From positions 3,472,001-3,536,000 of the forward strand of contig OX579633.1 of the NCBI GenBank assembly GCA_951230915.1: a stretch of DNA of 64,000 nucleotides. Direction: 5' to 3'. Positions 1 to 10,660 of this stretch are shown piece after piece; within the stretch, counting starts at the first letter, position 1; each line of letters opens with the position of its first letter. The translations under genes were made by a program, and so were the position numbers. The notes under the pieces are model-generated. The model was not told where the DNA came from, did no database searches, and saw only the letters and a program-made list of their open reading frames with translations. This stretch comes from Antitrichia curtipendula. Lineage: Eukaryota; Streptophyta; Bryopsida; Hypnales; Leucodontaceae.

Positions 1-1
1 T

Positions 2-1111
2 AGTACCAGTGGCATAAATCTCTAATGCAGACAATTCGGTAAATAACCCCACACTAGAGAAATAGTTGTCGGTAACGACAACATGACCCTTCCCTTCTTG
101 GCCATTCAATAATCTCATGACCACATTGTGTGCCACGTTTGCCTCTACACGTTGCACCAATGGAATTTCTTCTGTACCTTCATGGTTGGCTCCACAATAG
201 ATCTCGAAGTTGAAAACATACTTTGATCTTGAGTCCGCTAAACACCAAACCTTGATGCCCCATTTTTGTGGTTTTTTAGGCATATATTGCCTAGCGGGGC
301 AATATGAGCCTTTGTACCGTATCATCATTTCGTCAATTGTAAGATACTTGCCCAATGACCACTCACGCTTGAAACTATCCCTAATGTCATGGGCAAGCCA
401 ATGTACTTGACCCATCTTGTCGTATCCGGGCAAGTCTCTCTCACTAACATAGTTAGATGGGTTGGTGATATGTAGACATCTTGTTATTGCCTCAAACCTC
501 TTCCTAGACAATATTTTGAAAATTCTAGGACAATGGAAAAATGACCCCTTTTTGCTCCAATATGTTTTCATGTTTGGTTGTTTTTTCAATCCCATGAAAA
601 TACGAGATGCTAAATAGGCCTTCAACGTGGCCACGGTCATAGGCAACCACCCTTCTCCCCCCCGTGTTTTTCCATGCTCATCCGGTGTGGTTGCATACCG
701 ATTACTCTCTACTACTATTTTACGCAAGAGAGTGTTAGGCCAAAACAATGAAAACAATTGCATAAAGCTAGGCATTTTGCGGTTCACAGTTGTAGGCCCC
801 CGTGCACCTATAAATGTGTTGGGTGCCGGTGAATATGTGAAATGGGATCTTGACCAAGTAGAGTCCCTAAATCTATGTTTCACACTATGAGGATTGTCCG
901 GGTCTCCTCCATCACTACTCCCATCCCCATCATAAGCATCCTCACTTTCTGATGAATTTTGTAACATGGGAGAAACATTTCTCACCCCCCGCATTTGAAC
1001 CCTCCTTCTTTCACGCACGGGATGAGGATTGACATGTACCTCATTGGCTGCCATATCTTCTTCTGGTAGATCAGGAGCTCCCCAACCATAGCCCCGTTCA
1101 TATAAATTCAT
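2..1111 (-). CDS. piggyBac-type transposase, 3-prime truncated by window edge
   Basis: This DDE transposase would cut and paste the element at TTAA sites in the nucleus. The frame is open from the ATG at 1111 to the window edge, giving 370 codons. An acidic N-terminal region comes first. It is followed by the core: a first catalytic aspartate near residue 260 in LTIDEMMIRYKGS, the block YMPKKPQKWGIKVWCLADS at about 274-292, and a second catalytic aspartate near residue 348 in VVVTDNYFSSVGLFTELS. These blocks are characteristic of the PGBD/DDE_Tnp_1_7 family. The third aspartate and the Cys-rich C-terminal domain would lie outside the window. The frame extends upstream of the ATG to a TGA near 1203, so an upstream exon is possible. 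No stop or frameshift is visible in the part present, so it could be intact. Confidence 0.88.
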   Translation of the reverse strand, partial: MNLYERGYGWGAPDLPEEDMAANEVHVNPHPVRERRRVQMRGVRNVSPMLQNSSESEDAYDGDGSSDGGDPDNPHSVKHRFRDSTWSRSHFTYSPAPNTFIGARGPTTVNRKMPSFMQLFSLFWPNTLLRKIVVESNRYATTPDEHGKTRGGEGWLPMTVATLKAYLASRIFMGLKKQPNMKTYWSKKGSFFHCPRIFKILSRKRFEAITRCLHITNPSNYVSERDLPGYDKMGQVHWLAHDIRDSFKREWSLGKYLTIDEMMIRYKGSYCPARQYMPKKPQKWGIKVWCLADSRSKYVFNFEIYCGANHEGTEEIPLVQRVEANVAHNVVMRLLNGQEGKGHVVVTDNYFSSVGLFTELSALEIYATGT

Positions 1112-1554
1112 ATCGTCCAACTCCACCAAGGGTGGTGGTAAAATAGGTGCACTCAAAATCGCACCCTGCCTAAAAATGCCATCATCACTTTGTGTACATT
1201 TTCATACTCAATGTGTACATATGTTTCAAGAAAATATTTTATAACATTTACCAATACAATTTTTGATCCTCAAAGAGTTTTATATATGATTTTTTTTTTG
1301 GCATTGGACAATCCTCATGGTTGGCAACAACAAAATACAAAACTTCAACACTGTAATAGCCGTAAATAAGGACAATCCTAAAATTACTAAGGAAGCAATG
1401 TCCTAAATTTTTTGAGAACTAACTAAGGAGCAAGGACATGCCAAAAACAAAAGAAGGAGTGTTCTGTGTTCCCCTCCTCCAGTTGCCCTCCATCTGGGAA
1501 CTGCTCATTCCATGCCTGTCCGCCCTCCCCATCACTGAACCAGCCCTCCCCACC

Positions 1555-2244
1555 TTAACCAACAGTTTGCCGCCCCTGCCGGCACTGTAACGGCTCCCTC
1601 GCCTCCAGTGTTGATCGTGGCTGTTCAGTCGACCCCACCTTAGAATTTCCACCACCGTTGGATGCAAACATCCGTTGGGCAAGTGTGTCCATCGGATCCC
1701 CATCCCACTGTTCCCCATCCGTCAAGGAAAAGTCTCCACGGCGCGGGCTTTGGATGCCTAGCTGCGTCACTCCAACTCGTGATGACTGCCCTGGCTGATT
1801 TTGAAATTTCAGCCCGCTGCTTGCATCTTCTCCCGCCTCCTGCCTTGGTTTGCTTTTCCACCGCGTCCTTGCAAATTTAGTTTGTGAGTGAAGGAGTTCG
1901 GGGGGCCAAAAAAGTCCTTCATCTGCCTCCCCATCATCTCCCTCTTCATCTTCAGAATCATCTGATGAGCATCCTTCAATTGATGAATCTCTAGGTTCTG
2001 CTAGTCCTTCTTCAACTTCGTCGTGGCTCTCCAATAGGTCCCCATTGGGTTTGCCGATAGGCATGTCACTTTGGATTTCAGGCAAAGGTGGCACTTCGGG
2101 CTGGTCTGACGAGGAGGAGTCCGTTTCAGTTGTATCAACAACATATGTTGTTTCTCCAGGCCCAGCATCGTGTTCCCGCACAGCCTGCAGTCGTTCACTG
2201 CGGCGGGGTGGCAAATCGTCCCTCGCAAGCTGTGACACACATCT
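1555..2244 (-). CDS. acidic low-complexity protein exon inside the piggyBac-type element
   Basis: This open frame of about 229 codons runs from an ATG at 2244 (MCVSQLARDDLPPRR). It is rich in Asp, Glu and Ser in the middle (SSDDSEDEEGDDGEADEG), with a Gln/Arg-rich end. I recognise no domain. It lies between the transposase and the element end on the same strand, so it could be an N-terminal exon of the transposase (acidic N-termini are common in piggyBac transposases) or an accessory gene. I could not find a clean splice linking it to either neighbour in frame; a TAG lies directly before the ATG. The 440 bases between it and the transposase look non-coding. The low complexity makes the coding call moderate. 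Confidence 0.4.
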   Translation of the reverse strand, partial: RCVSQLARDDLPPRRSERLQAVREHDAGPGETTYVVDTTETDSSSSDQPEVPPLPEIQSDMPIGKPNGDLLESHDEVEEGLAEPRDSSIEGCSSDDSEDEEGDDGEADEGLFWPPELLHSQTKFARTRWKSKPRQEAGEDASSGLKFQNQPGQSSRVGVTQLGIQSPRRGDFSLTDGEQWDGDPMDTLAQRMFASNGGGNSKVGSTEQPRSTLEAREPLQCRQGRQTVG

Positions 2245-2340
2245 AGGAGGTAAGCTCTTCTATTTCATGCATGATCAAACTTGGTATTTTCTAAGCAAGA
2301 AAGTGGAGCATGTTTGATTATGTGTGTTCATTACAATAAA

Positions 2341-3171
2341 CTAGCACAATAGCTTACCCATTTTCCCTTGATGAATCGAGGAAGCTTCGACATTCCTTTT
2401 GAGTGTAGTTTTTGGAGCTGTAGTTGCAAGATCCGGCCACACACGCTCCTTTATCAGTTTAGGAATGAGTGGATGAAACTGACGACGCTCACACCACCCC
2501 AAGCACCGTGCAGCTTGGCGATAGAAGTGGTGACGGTAGTTGCTAGGTTGTGGATTGGTGGGCCACTTCAAACTTCCTCGTGGGACTGTCAACGACCGCA
2601 AGTGCACAATGTTCAACAATGATAAAACTCTAGTAGCTTGGCTTGATGATGCTCCCTCCTTCGTGGTTAGAAGTTTGAAGAGTTGATCTTCAAGTTGTGT
2701 ATCTTTTGCAGGTTCGGCGTTCACAACTGTGGGTCCAGGGAGTGGTGGATGTTGTATACCCTTCTGCAAGCCTTCTTGACAGCGTCGCTGATGTTCCGGT
2801 CTTCCTTCAATGTGCACTCCCGCCTTCACTGTCGCATCAAGGGAGAAACTCCAAGGCTGTGTCGACGTGCTGCTACTACTGCCTTGAGCCGGGCATCCAC
2901 CTACTATTGGCTCGAGGTGTTGCTGCGAAACTGTGATCTGCTCCTGTGAGGTGTTGCTCTCGCTCAGTCCCCCTTGCACACCCTCCCGTGTTGACTCTGG
3001 TGTTGATGCTTCAACTTTGGTGTCCCGTGCGTGCTTGGAACCTGCAGTTTTGTTGTTGATCCTTGTACGTTGGCCGTCTTGACGGGGTGACAACACCGTT
3101 GAACCTTGATCAACCTCGTTGCACTGCTCAATCAAACCACTTCCTAAACCTCCCTCATTGCTTGCAGACAT
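2341..3171 (-). CDS. Ser/Gln-rich protein of unknown function inside the piggyBac-type element
   Basis: This 276-codon frame starts at a true ATG at 3171 (MSASNEGGLGSG). The first 150 residues are polar and likely disordered (Ser, Thr, Gln, Glu). The last 100 residues look more ordered: the block ARCLGWCERRQFHPLIPKL is followed by IKERVWPDL. I do not recognise the family. The end of the frame contains a good donor-like sequence, ATGGGTAAGC at about 2350, so the true exon may stop there and splice leftward. It sits about 950 bases from the element's right terminus on the transposase strand, the position expected for a first exon. Function should not be assumed. Confidence 0.42.
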   Translation of the reverse strand: MSASNEGGLGSGLIEQCNEVDQGSTVLSPRQDGQRTRINNKTAGSKHARDTKVEASTPESTREGVQGGLSESNTSQEQITVSQQHLEPIVGGCPAQGSSSSTSTQPWSFSLDATVKAGVHIEGRPEHQRRCQEGLQKGIQHPPLPGPTVVNAEPAKDTQLEDQLFKLLTTKEGASSSQATRVLSLLNIVHLRSLTVPRGSLKWPTNPQPSNYRHHFYRQAARCLGWCERRQFHPLIPKLIKERVWPDLATTAPKTTLKRNVEASSIHQGKMGKLLC

Positions 3172-4214
3172 ATTTGCTCAAGTTTTTGTATCACTCCTCA
3201 AACTCAGTGGACTGTTGTGGCGTTTTGTTCTCACTTGCTGTGTTTTGAGTTGAATTGGATTATGAGGAGCATGATGAATGCAGCCGTCAAGTTCGCTTCC
3301 TCTATCTTTATCTTTGTTTCCTATTTTTTTGAACTTTGTGAGATCAGATGTGGGTTGATATTATGAGTTGCTGTTTTTGACGGTAGGTTAGTGTATAGAG
3401 AACATGGAGATTAATTTTGTCCAGTGGAAAACCTTTGTAGGGATTAGTGCAAATCTCCTTATCCTGGCACCAAATTGACGTCCACCATCAGAACTGTCTA
3501 ATTGCTATGACATTGCATTCAAAGGCGTCACTTTCTTATTTGTGGACGTGAATTCATGTTTAGGTAGCAACTTTGTCATGAAACTACTTCTGAAACTACT
3601 TATGCAATTGTACACTCATGTTCATGAAAGTCCTAAAAAAATTAAGAATTTTTTTCTTCAATAAGCTAGATAATCAGCAGATTCTGGCCTTACTACAGTC
3701 GTGTAACTGTATTTTGAAAGGGAGCCCATGGCACCAGTAACGACCTTTCATGTGAAAGTCGATTCTTTCTGCACCTGTTATAATTGTGCTCAGTCCAGGG
3801 ACTGACACCATGGCTGGGAACCCGTTTTCCAGGGAGTGGACACACTGCCCTCAGCTCTGCCCGGCAGTCGTTGGGCAATGGTTCCAAATTTTCAACCTTA
3901 GTGTATATGGACGTGACCGTGCTGCCCCACGAACACAGAAAATCACATTTCTTATAACAACTTTTTTTCTATGAGTTAGAATGGAATGAAACAAATTGCC
4001 CTCAAAAGCTACTCCTCGTCCACATGTGCTCAAAAAATTTCAATCCAAAATATTCATTATTCTACAAGTAGTAGCCTGACCAAAAATGCTATGTTGTCAA
4101 AAAACGCTGTTTGGTCCTTTAGGGGTTAATTGGGGTGTTTTCTTGCTCCAAAACGATCCCCCGCGCCATCTTATGAGGAAGCAAGTTACGGGGCACTCCT
4201 CGCTGATAAAGAGC

Positions 4215-4706
4215 TCATAAGAGCTCTTTTATCCTCTTCTGCAACTCTGGTGACTTCACGTCCTTCCAGCTATATCCATAGCATCCATGTTTACCTACCG
4301 GCTTTCCAAATATCTTGACACACTTCTTGTTATCAAATTTCTTCCCTTTCCACTTTGTCAAGCGATTCGGCAAGCACCCTTCATCCTTGAAGCCGTACTT
4401 CTCCACAAAATCAGCTTTGGTCAGTACGGGTGGTGGATCGGTGAGCTTCTGGAGCTCTTCATCCACATCATCGGCATTGAACTCCTCGCCCTCCTCCTCC
4501 TCGTCGCCCTCCTCCTCCACCTCCTCATTGCCCTCTTCCTCTTCCTCGCTGCCAGTCCTCTCCTTGCTACCAGTCCTCTCCTCGCTACCAGTCCTCTCCT
4601 CGCTGCCAGTGCTCTCCTCGCTGTCGGATCTCTCCTTGCTGCCAGACCTCTCATCGCCCTTCTCAACGTCCTGTTCTGCTTGTTGGACTTGGGGTTCACC
4701 AAGTGA
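4215..4706 (-). CDS. acidic-repeat protein exon with an unrecognised C-terminal domain
   Basis: The frame is open from 4706 down to the TGA at 4215-4217. No ATG is visible upstream in frame, so this is probably a 3-terminal exon. The first half is a run of imperfect heptads of the type ERTGSEE (about seven copies between 4550 and 4655), followed by poly-Glu stretches. The second half is a compact domain of about 65 residues with the blocks DFVEKYGFKDEG, LPNRLTKWKG, KIFGKPVGKHGCYGY and LQKRIKELL. The same order of motifs occurs in the gene at 12462-13169. The domain is not one I can name. It lies 86 bases outside the TTAA that ends the piggyBac-type element, so it is not part of that element. 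The opposite-strand Ser/Leu-rich frames here are shadows of the repeats. Confidence 0.5.
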   Translation of the reverse strand, partial: SLGEPQVQQAEQDVEKGDERSGSKERSDSEESTGSEERTGSEERTGSKERTGSEEEEEGNEEVEEEGDEEEEGEEFNADDVDEELQKLTDPPPVLTKADFVEKYGFKDEGCLPNRLTKWKGKKFDNKKCVKIFGKPVGKHGCYGYSWKDVKSPELQKRIKELL

Positions 4707-4861
4707 CTATGCCCGTAGCACTGAGGCAGCGCCTCTGCCTTTGACCCGTGTCATTTCTTGCCTTAACTGCAACAAACAACGAAATTATGATGTAACCCCT
4801 AGTACTCAGCCGACATATACAATTTTGAAACAAATGAGATGGACTGCCAAAGGTAGAGGTG

Positions 4862-5400
4862 GGACTGACCGCACACATTCCTGTACGCACAATACAACTG
4901 GGAAGTGGGGTTTGCTGCTCAACAACCTGAAACTAAATTCACAGATTCAATTAAAGCATACAAATTCAAGAAGAAAAAGAGTAAAGCAATGCAAGAGACC
5001 CACCAACTTGATTGAGAACAATTCTACTCAGATCGAGCTCCACAACACGTAGCATTGTCCACCTAAAGAAGTAGTAACAACTCCTAAACCCTAAACCCTA
5101 AGCCGACTAAAACAAGTAGAAAACGTACTAAAATAGTACGTGTAGTACAGATTTGTATGCAAGTAGTCCGGACAAAACACACATTCCAGTACAACGCGTT
5201 CAAATTGTACGCATAGTACAACTGGGAAGTGGGGCTTGTTCATTGCCTGTCTTTGCCACCCTGAAACTGGACTCACTAAACCGATTTGGCCATAAGGACT
5301 GTGACTAAAATCAATGTTGTCGACATTTGAACCTTAAGTGCGTAGATTGTTCTCTTTGGGAAGAAAAGAGTAAAGCAATGCAAGAGACCACCACCTACTA
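4862..5400. repeat. two diverged direct copies of a GTAC-rich segment
   Basis: About 4882-5005 (TACAACTGGGAAGTGGGG..., then GAAGAAAAAGAGTAAAGCAATGCAAG) recurs at about 5209-5390 with the same two blocks in the same order. Between them lies a short CCCTAAA telomere-like run at 5083-5101. No gene is convincing here. The block is GTAC-rich, like the flanks of the decayed gene at 9.8-13.2 kb. Confidence 0.6.
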
Positions 5401-5419
5401 CAACAATATAATCAAAGGT

Positions 5420-6627
5420 AAGGAGAAAAGGAAACAAGTGAAGGCGCACCGTAATCTGCCGAAACTGAGTATTAGACCTTGCAAAACAGCACGAGCAAAC
5501 CAAAATTCTTACGCACAACACATACTCAAAACAATGGCTTTACCAGGAGGGACAGCCTTGACGCAGTTCACCTTCTCTCTTTCCAATCCGTTGTATCTAA
5601 CGATAATGCTTTGCACCCTCCATTGTATTTGACGACAATGCTTTGCGCCCTCCTCACCCTCCTTGCCCTCCTCAGCGAATTGAATTTCTCCTTAAACCAC
5701 CAACATGAGATCCACAAGTCGCCAACCACCAAAGTCGCTCAAAGGCTTCGGAATCAAACACATTTTGAAGCTTGGAAATTGGGGTTTTCACGGAACTCCA
5801 CCGTAAATCAGAGATTGAGAACAGTTCTACTAAAATCAAAAACACGACGACGCTAAACCGAACAAAACGTCGCTAAATAAGCGAGGTGAGAACTGAAGTC
5901 AGCGGGCAAGAAAGAGGTCTCCCATTTCCAAACCCGCTGTCAATCACAGGTCGTCGCCGGAACTCAAACCGGGTACCACCAGTCACCGCACGAGTTGGCA
6001 TGACCGCTTGGGTAAAGAAACCGGTTATATTCATGACCACCAATGAATGCAACAAATTATTGTAAATAATATGCATTTCAACTTATCATAACTTCACCAA
6101 ATGATGTATTGGAAGTTCTAAAAAACTTGAACTCTTGGTTTTCAAGTGGTTCCACATTTTAAAAAATTATCAATTGTGTCCTTATTCTAAAAGAAATAAA
6201 AGAAAAAAATTGAATCATACTAATGTAAAAAAATGGATGGTCTTACTCTTATAAAACAAACACTCTTTCAACCTAGACCAAAGTAGTTATTTCTTTCTTT
6301 TTCTAAGAGAAATATTCACCCATAGTAATAAAAAGAAGTGTGTTATGGGTAACCTAGAATTACAAATCATTGTGATTGGAAGTACAAACTGGTCTTCCGG
6401 ACCACCCGCTCCCTTTTTTGTTTCCATTTTATATATATAGGAAACACATACCCTAAATCAATAAGTTGGGTGGAATTTGTTTAAATTTAATTTATAAATT
6501 TTCCTTAGCCTCTGAGTATATATGAATCAATTTTAACAAAATATTCCCAAAATCCTTGGAAACTAAATGGAGAAGTGCTCACCAAAATAAATTGTCCATT
6601 ATCGTTTGCCTTCTCGTTTCCAGTCTT
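5420..6627. other. no gene recognised; possible SINE-like segment at 5880-6030
   Basis: I see only short, unsupported reading frames. On the minus strand at about 5950-5970 there is a match to a pol III B-box (GGTTTGAGTTCC against GGTTCGANTCC), followed by GGGAGACCTCTTTCTTGCC, which recalls plant SINE bodies. I could not find a convincing A-box, so this stays a weak suggestion. 6030-6490 is AT-rich. Confidence 0.25.
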
Positions 6628-8410
6628 GAATGTTGGGTTTTTTTTGGATTCAATCAAAGACTTACCAAAAGAATTTAGAGCATCCACGGACTAACAAAAT
6701 AGGAATCCACAATAATCGAGGTACACCTAGTGTTGGATTTTTTTTTTTTTTTTATTCATCCAAGGACTTACCAAAAGAATTTAAAGCATCCACGGACTAA
6801 CAAAATAGGAATCCACAATATTTGAAATACACCTAGTGTTGAATGGGTTTTGTTTTTGGGGATTCAATCAAAGATTTACCAAAAGAATTTAGATCATCCA
6901 CGGATTAACAAAATAGGAATCCACACTATTTGAAATACACCTAGTGTTGAATTTTATTTTTTGGGGATTCAATCAAGGACTTACCAAAGGAATTTAGAGC
7001 ATCCACGGACTAACAAAATAGGAATCCACAATAATCGAGATACACCTAGTGTTGGATGTGTTGTTTTTTTTGGATTCATCCAAGGACTTACCAAAAGAAT
7101 TTAAAGCATCCACGGACTAACAAAATAGGAATCCACAATATTTGAAATACACCTAGTGTTGAATGGGTTTTGTTTTTGGGGATTCAATCAAAGATTTACC
7201 AAAAGAATTTAGATCATCCACGGATTAACAAAATAGGAATCCACACTATTTGAAATACACCTAGTGTTGAATTTTATTTTTTGGGGATTCAATCAAGGAT
7301 TTACCAAAGGAATTTAGAGCATCCACAGACTAACAAAATAGGAATCCACAATATTCGAGGTACACCTAGTGTTGGATGTTTTTTTTTTTTTGGATTCATC
7401 CAAGGACTTACCAAAAGAATTTAAAGCATCCACGGACTAACAAAATAGGAATCCACAATATTTGAAATACACCTAGTATAATTGAATGGGTTTTGTTTTG
7501 GGGGGATTCAATCAAGGACTTACTAAAAGAATTTAGAGCATCCACGGATTAACAAAATAGGAATCCACAATAATCGAGGTACACCTAGTGTTGGATTTTT
7601 TTTTTTTTTTTATTCATCCAAGGACTTACCAAAAGAATTTAAAGCATCCACGGACTAACAAAATAGGAATCCACAATATTTGAAATACACCTAGTATAAT
7701 TGAATGGGTTTTGTTTTGGGGGGATTCAATCAAGGACTTACTAAAAGAATTTAGAGCATCCACGGATTAACAAAATAGGAATCCACAATATTTGAAATAC
7801 ACCTAGTGTTGAATTTTCTTTTGGGGGGGATTCAATCAAGGACTTACTAAAAGAATTTAGAGCATCCACGGATTAACAAAATAGGAATCCACAATATTTG
7901 AAATACACCTAGTGTTGAATGGGTTTTGTTTTTGGGGATTCAATCAAAGATTTACCAAAAGAATTTAGATCATCCACGGATTAACAAAATAGGAATCCAC
8001 ACTATTTGAAATACACCTAGTATTGAATTTTCTTTTTGGGGGGATTCAATCAAGGACTTACCAAAGGAATTTAGAGCATCCACGGACTAACAAACTAGGA
8101 ATCCACAATAATCGAGATACACCTAGTGTTGGATGTTTTTTTTTTTTTGGATTCATCCAAGGATTTACCAAAAGAATTTAAAGCATCCACGGACTAACAA
8201 ATAGGAATCCACAATATTCAAAATATACCTAGTGTTGAATGGGTTTTGTTTTTGGGGATTCAATCAAGGACTTACCAAAAGAATTTAGAGCATCCACAGA
8301 TTAACAAAATAGGAATCCATACTATTTGAAATACACCTAGTGTTGAATTTTACTTTTTTGGGATTCAATCAAGGACTTACCAAAAGAATTTAGAGCATCG
8401 ATGAACTAAC
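6628..8410. repeat. satellite array, about 17 units of 105-108 bp with trimeric order
   Basis: The unit contains TTACCAAAAGAATTTA, CATCCACGGACTAAC, AAAATAGGAATCCACAA and TACACCTAGTGTTGAAT. Unit starts, judged from CATCC, fall at 6681, 6787, 6895, 7000, 7107 and so on to about 8396. Three variants alternate: A (AATCGAG, then GGATTTTTTT), B (AATATTTG, then GAATGGGTTTTG) and C (ACTATTTG, then GAATTTTATTTT). The order is mostly A-B-C. It is non-coding. Confidence 0.9.
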
Positions 8411-8725
8411 GTTGTAATGGGTATTTTTACAAATTAAATACTCAACCATAAAAAGGATGTATATGCATATTCTAGTTCTTGAAAAAAAAAAATTCAATCA
8501 TGTAGTAATAAAAATAATGGATATTCTTACGAAATAAATACTCAAACATAAGAAGGATGCATATGCATATTCTAATTCTTGGATAAAAAATATTCAAGCA
8601 TGTGGTAATAAAAATAATAGATATTCTTACAAAATAAATACTTGACCATAATAAGAGACATATAAATATTCTCGTTTTTGTTATTTAAGAAATATTAAAC
8701 CATAGTAATGTAAGGGAAGGTGTTT
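8411..8725. repeat. second tandem repeat, about 2.5 units of roughly 107 bp
   Basis: Units contain AATACTCAACCATAA, GGATGTATATGCATATTCTA and GTAATAAAAATAATGGATATTC. The sequence differs from the preceding satellite although the period is nearly the same. A decayed tail continues to about 8830. Confidence 0.75.
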
Positions 8726-8847
8726 CTTATTCTTATAAAGGATAAAATTTAACAATAATATGAAATAATAATGGGCGTTTTTATTCTTACAATAGAAAGA
8801 TCCAACAATATTAAAATATACTGTGTATTCTTTTTTTGTAATACCCT

Positions 8848-8925
8848 AAATACTGAATTCTAAAACCCTAAACCCTAACCCTAAACCCTAATCCTAAGAC
8901 CTAAGACCTAAGACCTAAGACCTTC
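8848..8925. repeat. interstitial telomere-like repeat
   Basis: Several CCCTAAA/CCCTAA units (AAACCCTAAACCCTAACCC) run into four degenerate units of CCTAAGA. Plant telomeres are (TTTAGGG)n. Shorter runs occur at 5083-5101 and near 53045-53075. Confidence 0.75.
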
Positions 8926-9089
8926 AGATGACAATATTAAGAGAAGGTTGTTGTTTTCCTTATAAAAGAGAACATAGAACTATAAATATACCTGTAGGAG
9001 CTAATATTAATGTACACATGTTCTCTGCCTGTCATTGCACATCGGATTCCAATCTTTTCCTTGGATAAATGACAAGAAAAGAGTTCCGC

Positions 9090-9262
9090 CTTTTTTTGAA
9101 TTTTGCAAAAGAGAATGTACCTGAAAAAGCACCCCCGATAACCTGGATGTAGTTGCAGGTGAATCCTGATTTAGGCAGGACGTGGTGGACGTTCATTGGT
9201 CCCCTACATACAACATGTACACACTGTATTCCTTTATGCATTCCTAAAGTCAACTGAAGCTT
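9090..9262. repeat. left copy of a diverged direct repeat flanking the decayed gene
   Basis: This matches 14044-14215 in the same orientation at roughly 70 percent by eye. The shared order is TTTTTTGAATTTTGCAAAAGAGAATG, GATAACC.GGATGT, GTGAATCC.GATTTAG and ATTGGTCCCC. The minus-strand translations also share RGP..V.H...KSGFT. The two copies bracket the 9806-13190 gene and could be UTR-like flanks of one duplicated unit or the ends of an old element. Confidence 0.55.
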
Positions 9263-9805
9263 CCAATCCAGAAGACACATTTGCAAGAATATTTGGTTAC
9301 AAAGATATGGATATATACCAATGTAGCTGCATTGCTGCAGCTGTACAATATTTCATTAACTGAAGCCTAAAAACCTAATGCAACTGTATAACAATATACT
9401 CAATAACTAATTTTCAGTGTCTACCTAAGCCGATACACTAAGTACAAACCGTCGAGATGCAGTTTATATGCAAAACTATTGGGCAAAATTATCGGAATGC
9501 ACACCATAAATTTTTTAAATTTTTGGTCAATTTGTTGCTGCTGTGAGACAATTCCAGCCTAGCCAAGACAATCCCTCCAAAAATGCACCAACGTTGTGAG
9601 GGCACAGTTGATTCTACTATTCCAAATAAACCTTGCTGACTCAGAATAGAATGCTGCAATTTCAGATACGGAATACAATGCTGCTATTTCAGAGTCGGAA
9701 TATAATGAGGCCTTTCACTCGCTCGTTCATACAAGTGGCCCAGCATACAACATTACGTTGATGACGTACTAAAATGTACAATACGTACCGAATGCATCCC
9801 TAACT

Positions 9806-10639
9806 TTAGCCAAGTGGAGTAACTCTGTGGCTTTTCTTGGTTTTCTTCGGTTTCTTCTTCGCTTCCTCTACCTCTTTCGTTGCTTCCTCCGCAGCGATCT
9901 CACTTCTCATTTTCCGCTTGGATATTGCAATGTCATTGTCAAGTGGAGGCAGTGGTGGGGGCTGAGGCACCTTTACCACCCCCCTAGTCACCCCATCTAA
10001 GATGGATGCTTGCTCTCTTATTTTTTTTTGACGCTCTAAGTCTGCAGCTTCTTGTCTTAACTTTTCTACTCTTTCAAATTCTGCATCTTCTTCTTTCAAC
10101 TTTCTAATACGCTCCTGTAGCTCTGCCTCAACTCCTATCTTGCAAGACATACTAGAAAAAATAGCAAGAGGCTCTGTGATAGCATCAAGTTGAATTTCCA
10201 CTAGAACCTCTAGACTGTTCTTAATAGGATCTACAACTTCATTTATAGACGGTAGGTGGGAACGTTCGACAGACTTAACCCTATCAGCGGCACTGCCGTC
10301 ACCCAAACTTTGCAACAAATTAGTCCCACCAGTCGAGCCATCGGTCCCGACGGTCCCACTAAGGCTCAGCACGGGATCTGTGCTTTCTGTATCAATCAAG
10401 GTTTTAGAGTCGTCCAAAACTCGAGTCCGTGTGGACACCATGTATTTTTTCAATTGCTCTTGGTATAGTTTCTCTAGATCTGAACCACAAAAAAACACAG
10501 GTAACTTAGTGAGGTTGTAAATCAATAGATGGAGACCAGAAATCAATAGACAACCCGCTTCGTAGTTCGTACCGTTATGTGGATGTTTTTCTACTGTTGC
10601 ATACCAATTGTACAGAGGTTTGTACTTGACATTAGATTG
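9806..10639 (-). pseudogene. C-terminal coiled-coil and basic tail of the decayed gene
   Basis: The same frame continues after the stops: QSNVKYKPLYNWYATVEKHP looks conserved and structured. It is followed by SDLEKLYQEQLKKYM, a Ser/Thr/Gly-rich linker, a strong coiled coil (ELQERIRKLKEEDAEFERVE and following residues), a PPPLPPLDND stretch and a Lys-rich tail (KKKPKKTKKSHR) that could be a nuclear localisation signal. The stop is TAG at 9806-9808. No ATG begins the segment, so it is not an independent gene. Confidence 0.5.
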
Positions 10640-10660
10640 TCAGGTATCAATATATAATTA

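Larger units (their letters stand above)
1..4125 (-). mobile_element. piggyBac-type DNA transposon, right part (left end outside window)
   Basis: This element contains a leftward piggyBac-family transposase (2-1111) and two leftward acidic reading frames. It ends on the right with CTTTAGGGG at 4117-4125, followed by TTAA at 4126-4129. The last 47 bases including TTAA match the right end of the small element at 11030-11974 at about 45 positions by eye, and similarity continues inward to about 4010 (block containing AAGCTACTCCTCG). TTAA target sites and termini beginning CCC are known properties of piggyBac elements. That the transposase and the 4125 terminus belong to one element is inferred from their position and shared strand. 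The segment 3172-4000 shows no gene and is probably its 5-prime flank. The other end lies off the window. Confidence 0.72.

Noticed and set aside
3990..4129. Independent small element ending at 4125
   Set aside because: No matching left terminus or TTAA-CCCC was found between 1112 and 3990, so the end is assigned to the transposase-bearing element instead.
4315..5052. Ser/Leu/Pro-rich plus-strand frame
   Set aside because: It is antisense to the acidic heptad repeat exon at 4215-4706; the minus strand carries the domain shared with the 12.8-kb gene.
5930..5985. tRNA gene or tRNA-derived SINE on the minus strand
   Set aside because: Only a B-box-like match is visible; no A-box, cloverleaf or anticodon stem could be drawn, so it is kept as a weak remark only.
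6628..8410. CRISPR-like array
   Set aside because: Units are contiguous 105-108-bp monomers without unique spacers, in eukaryotic DNA with no cas genes.
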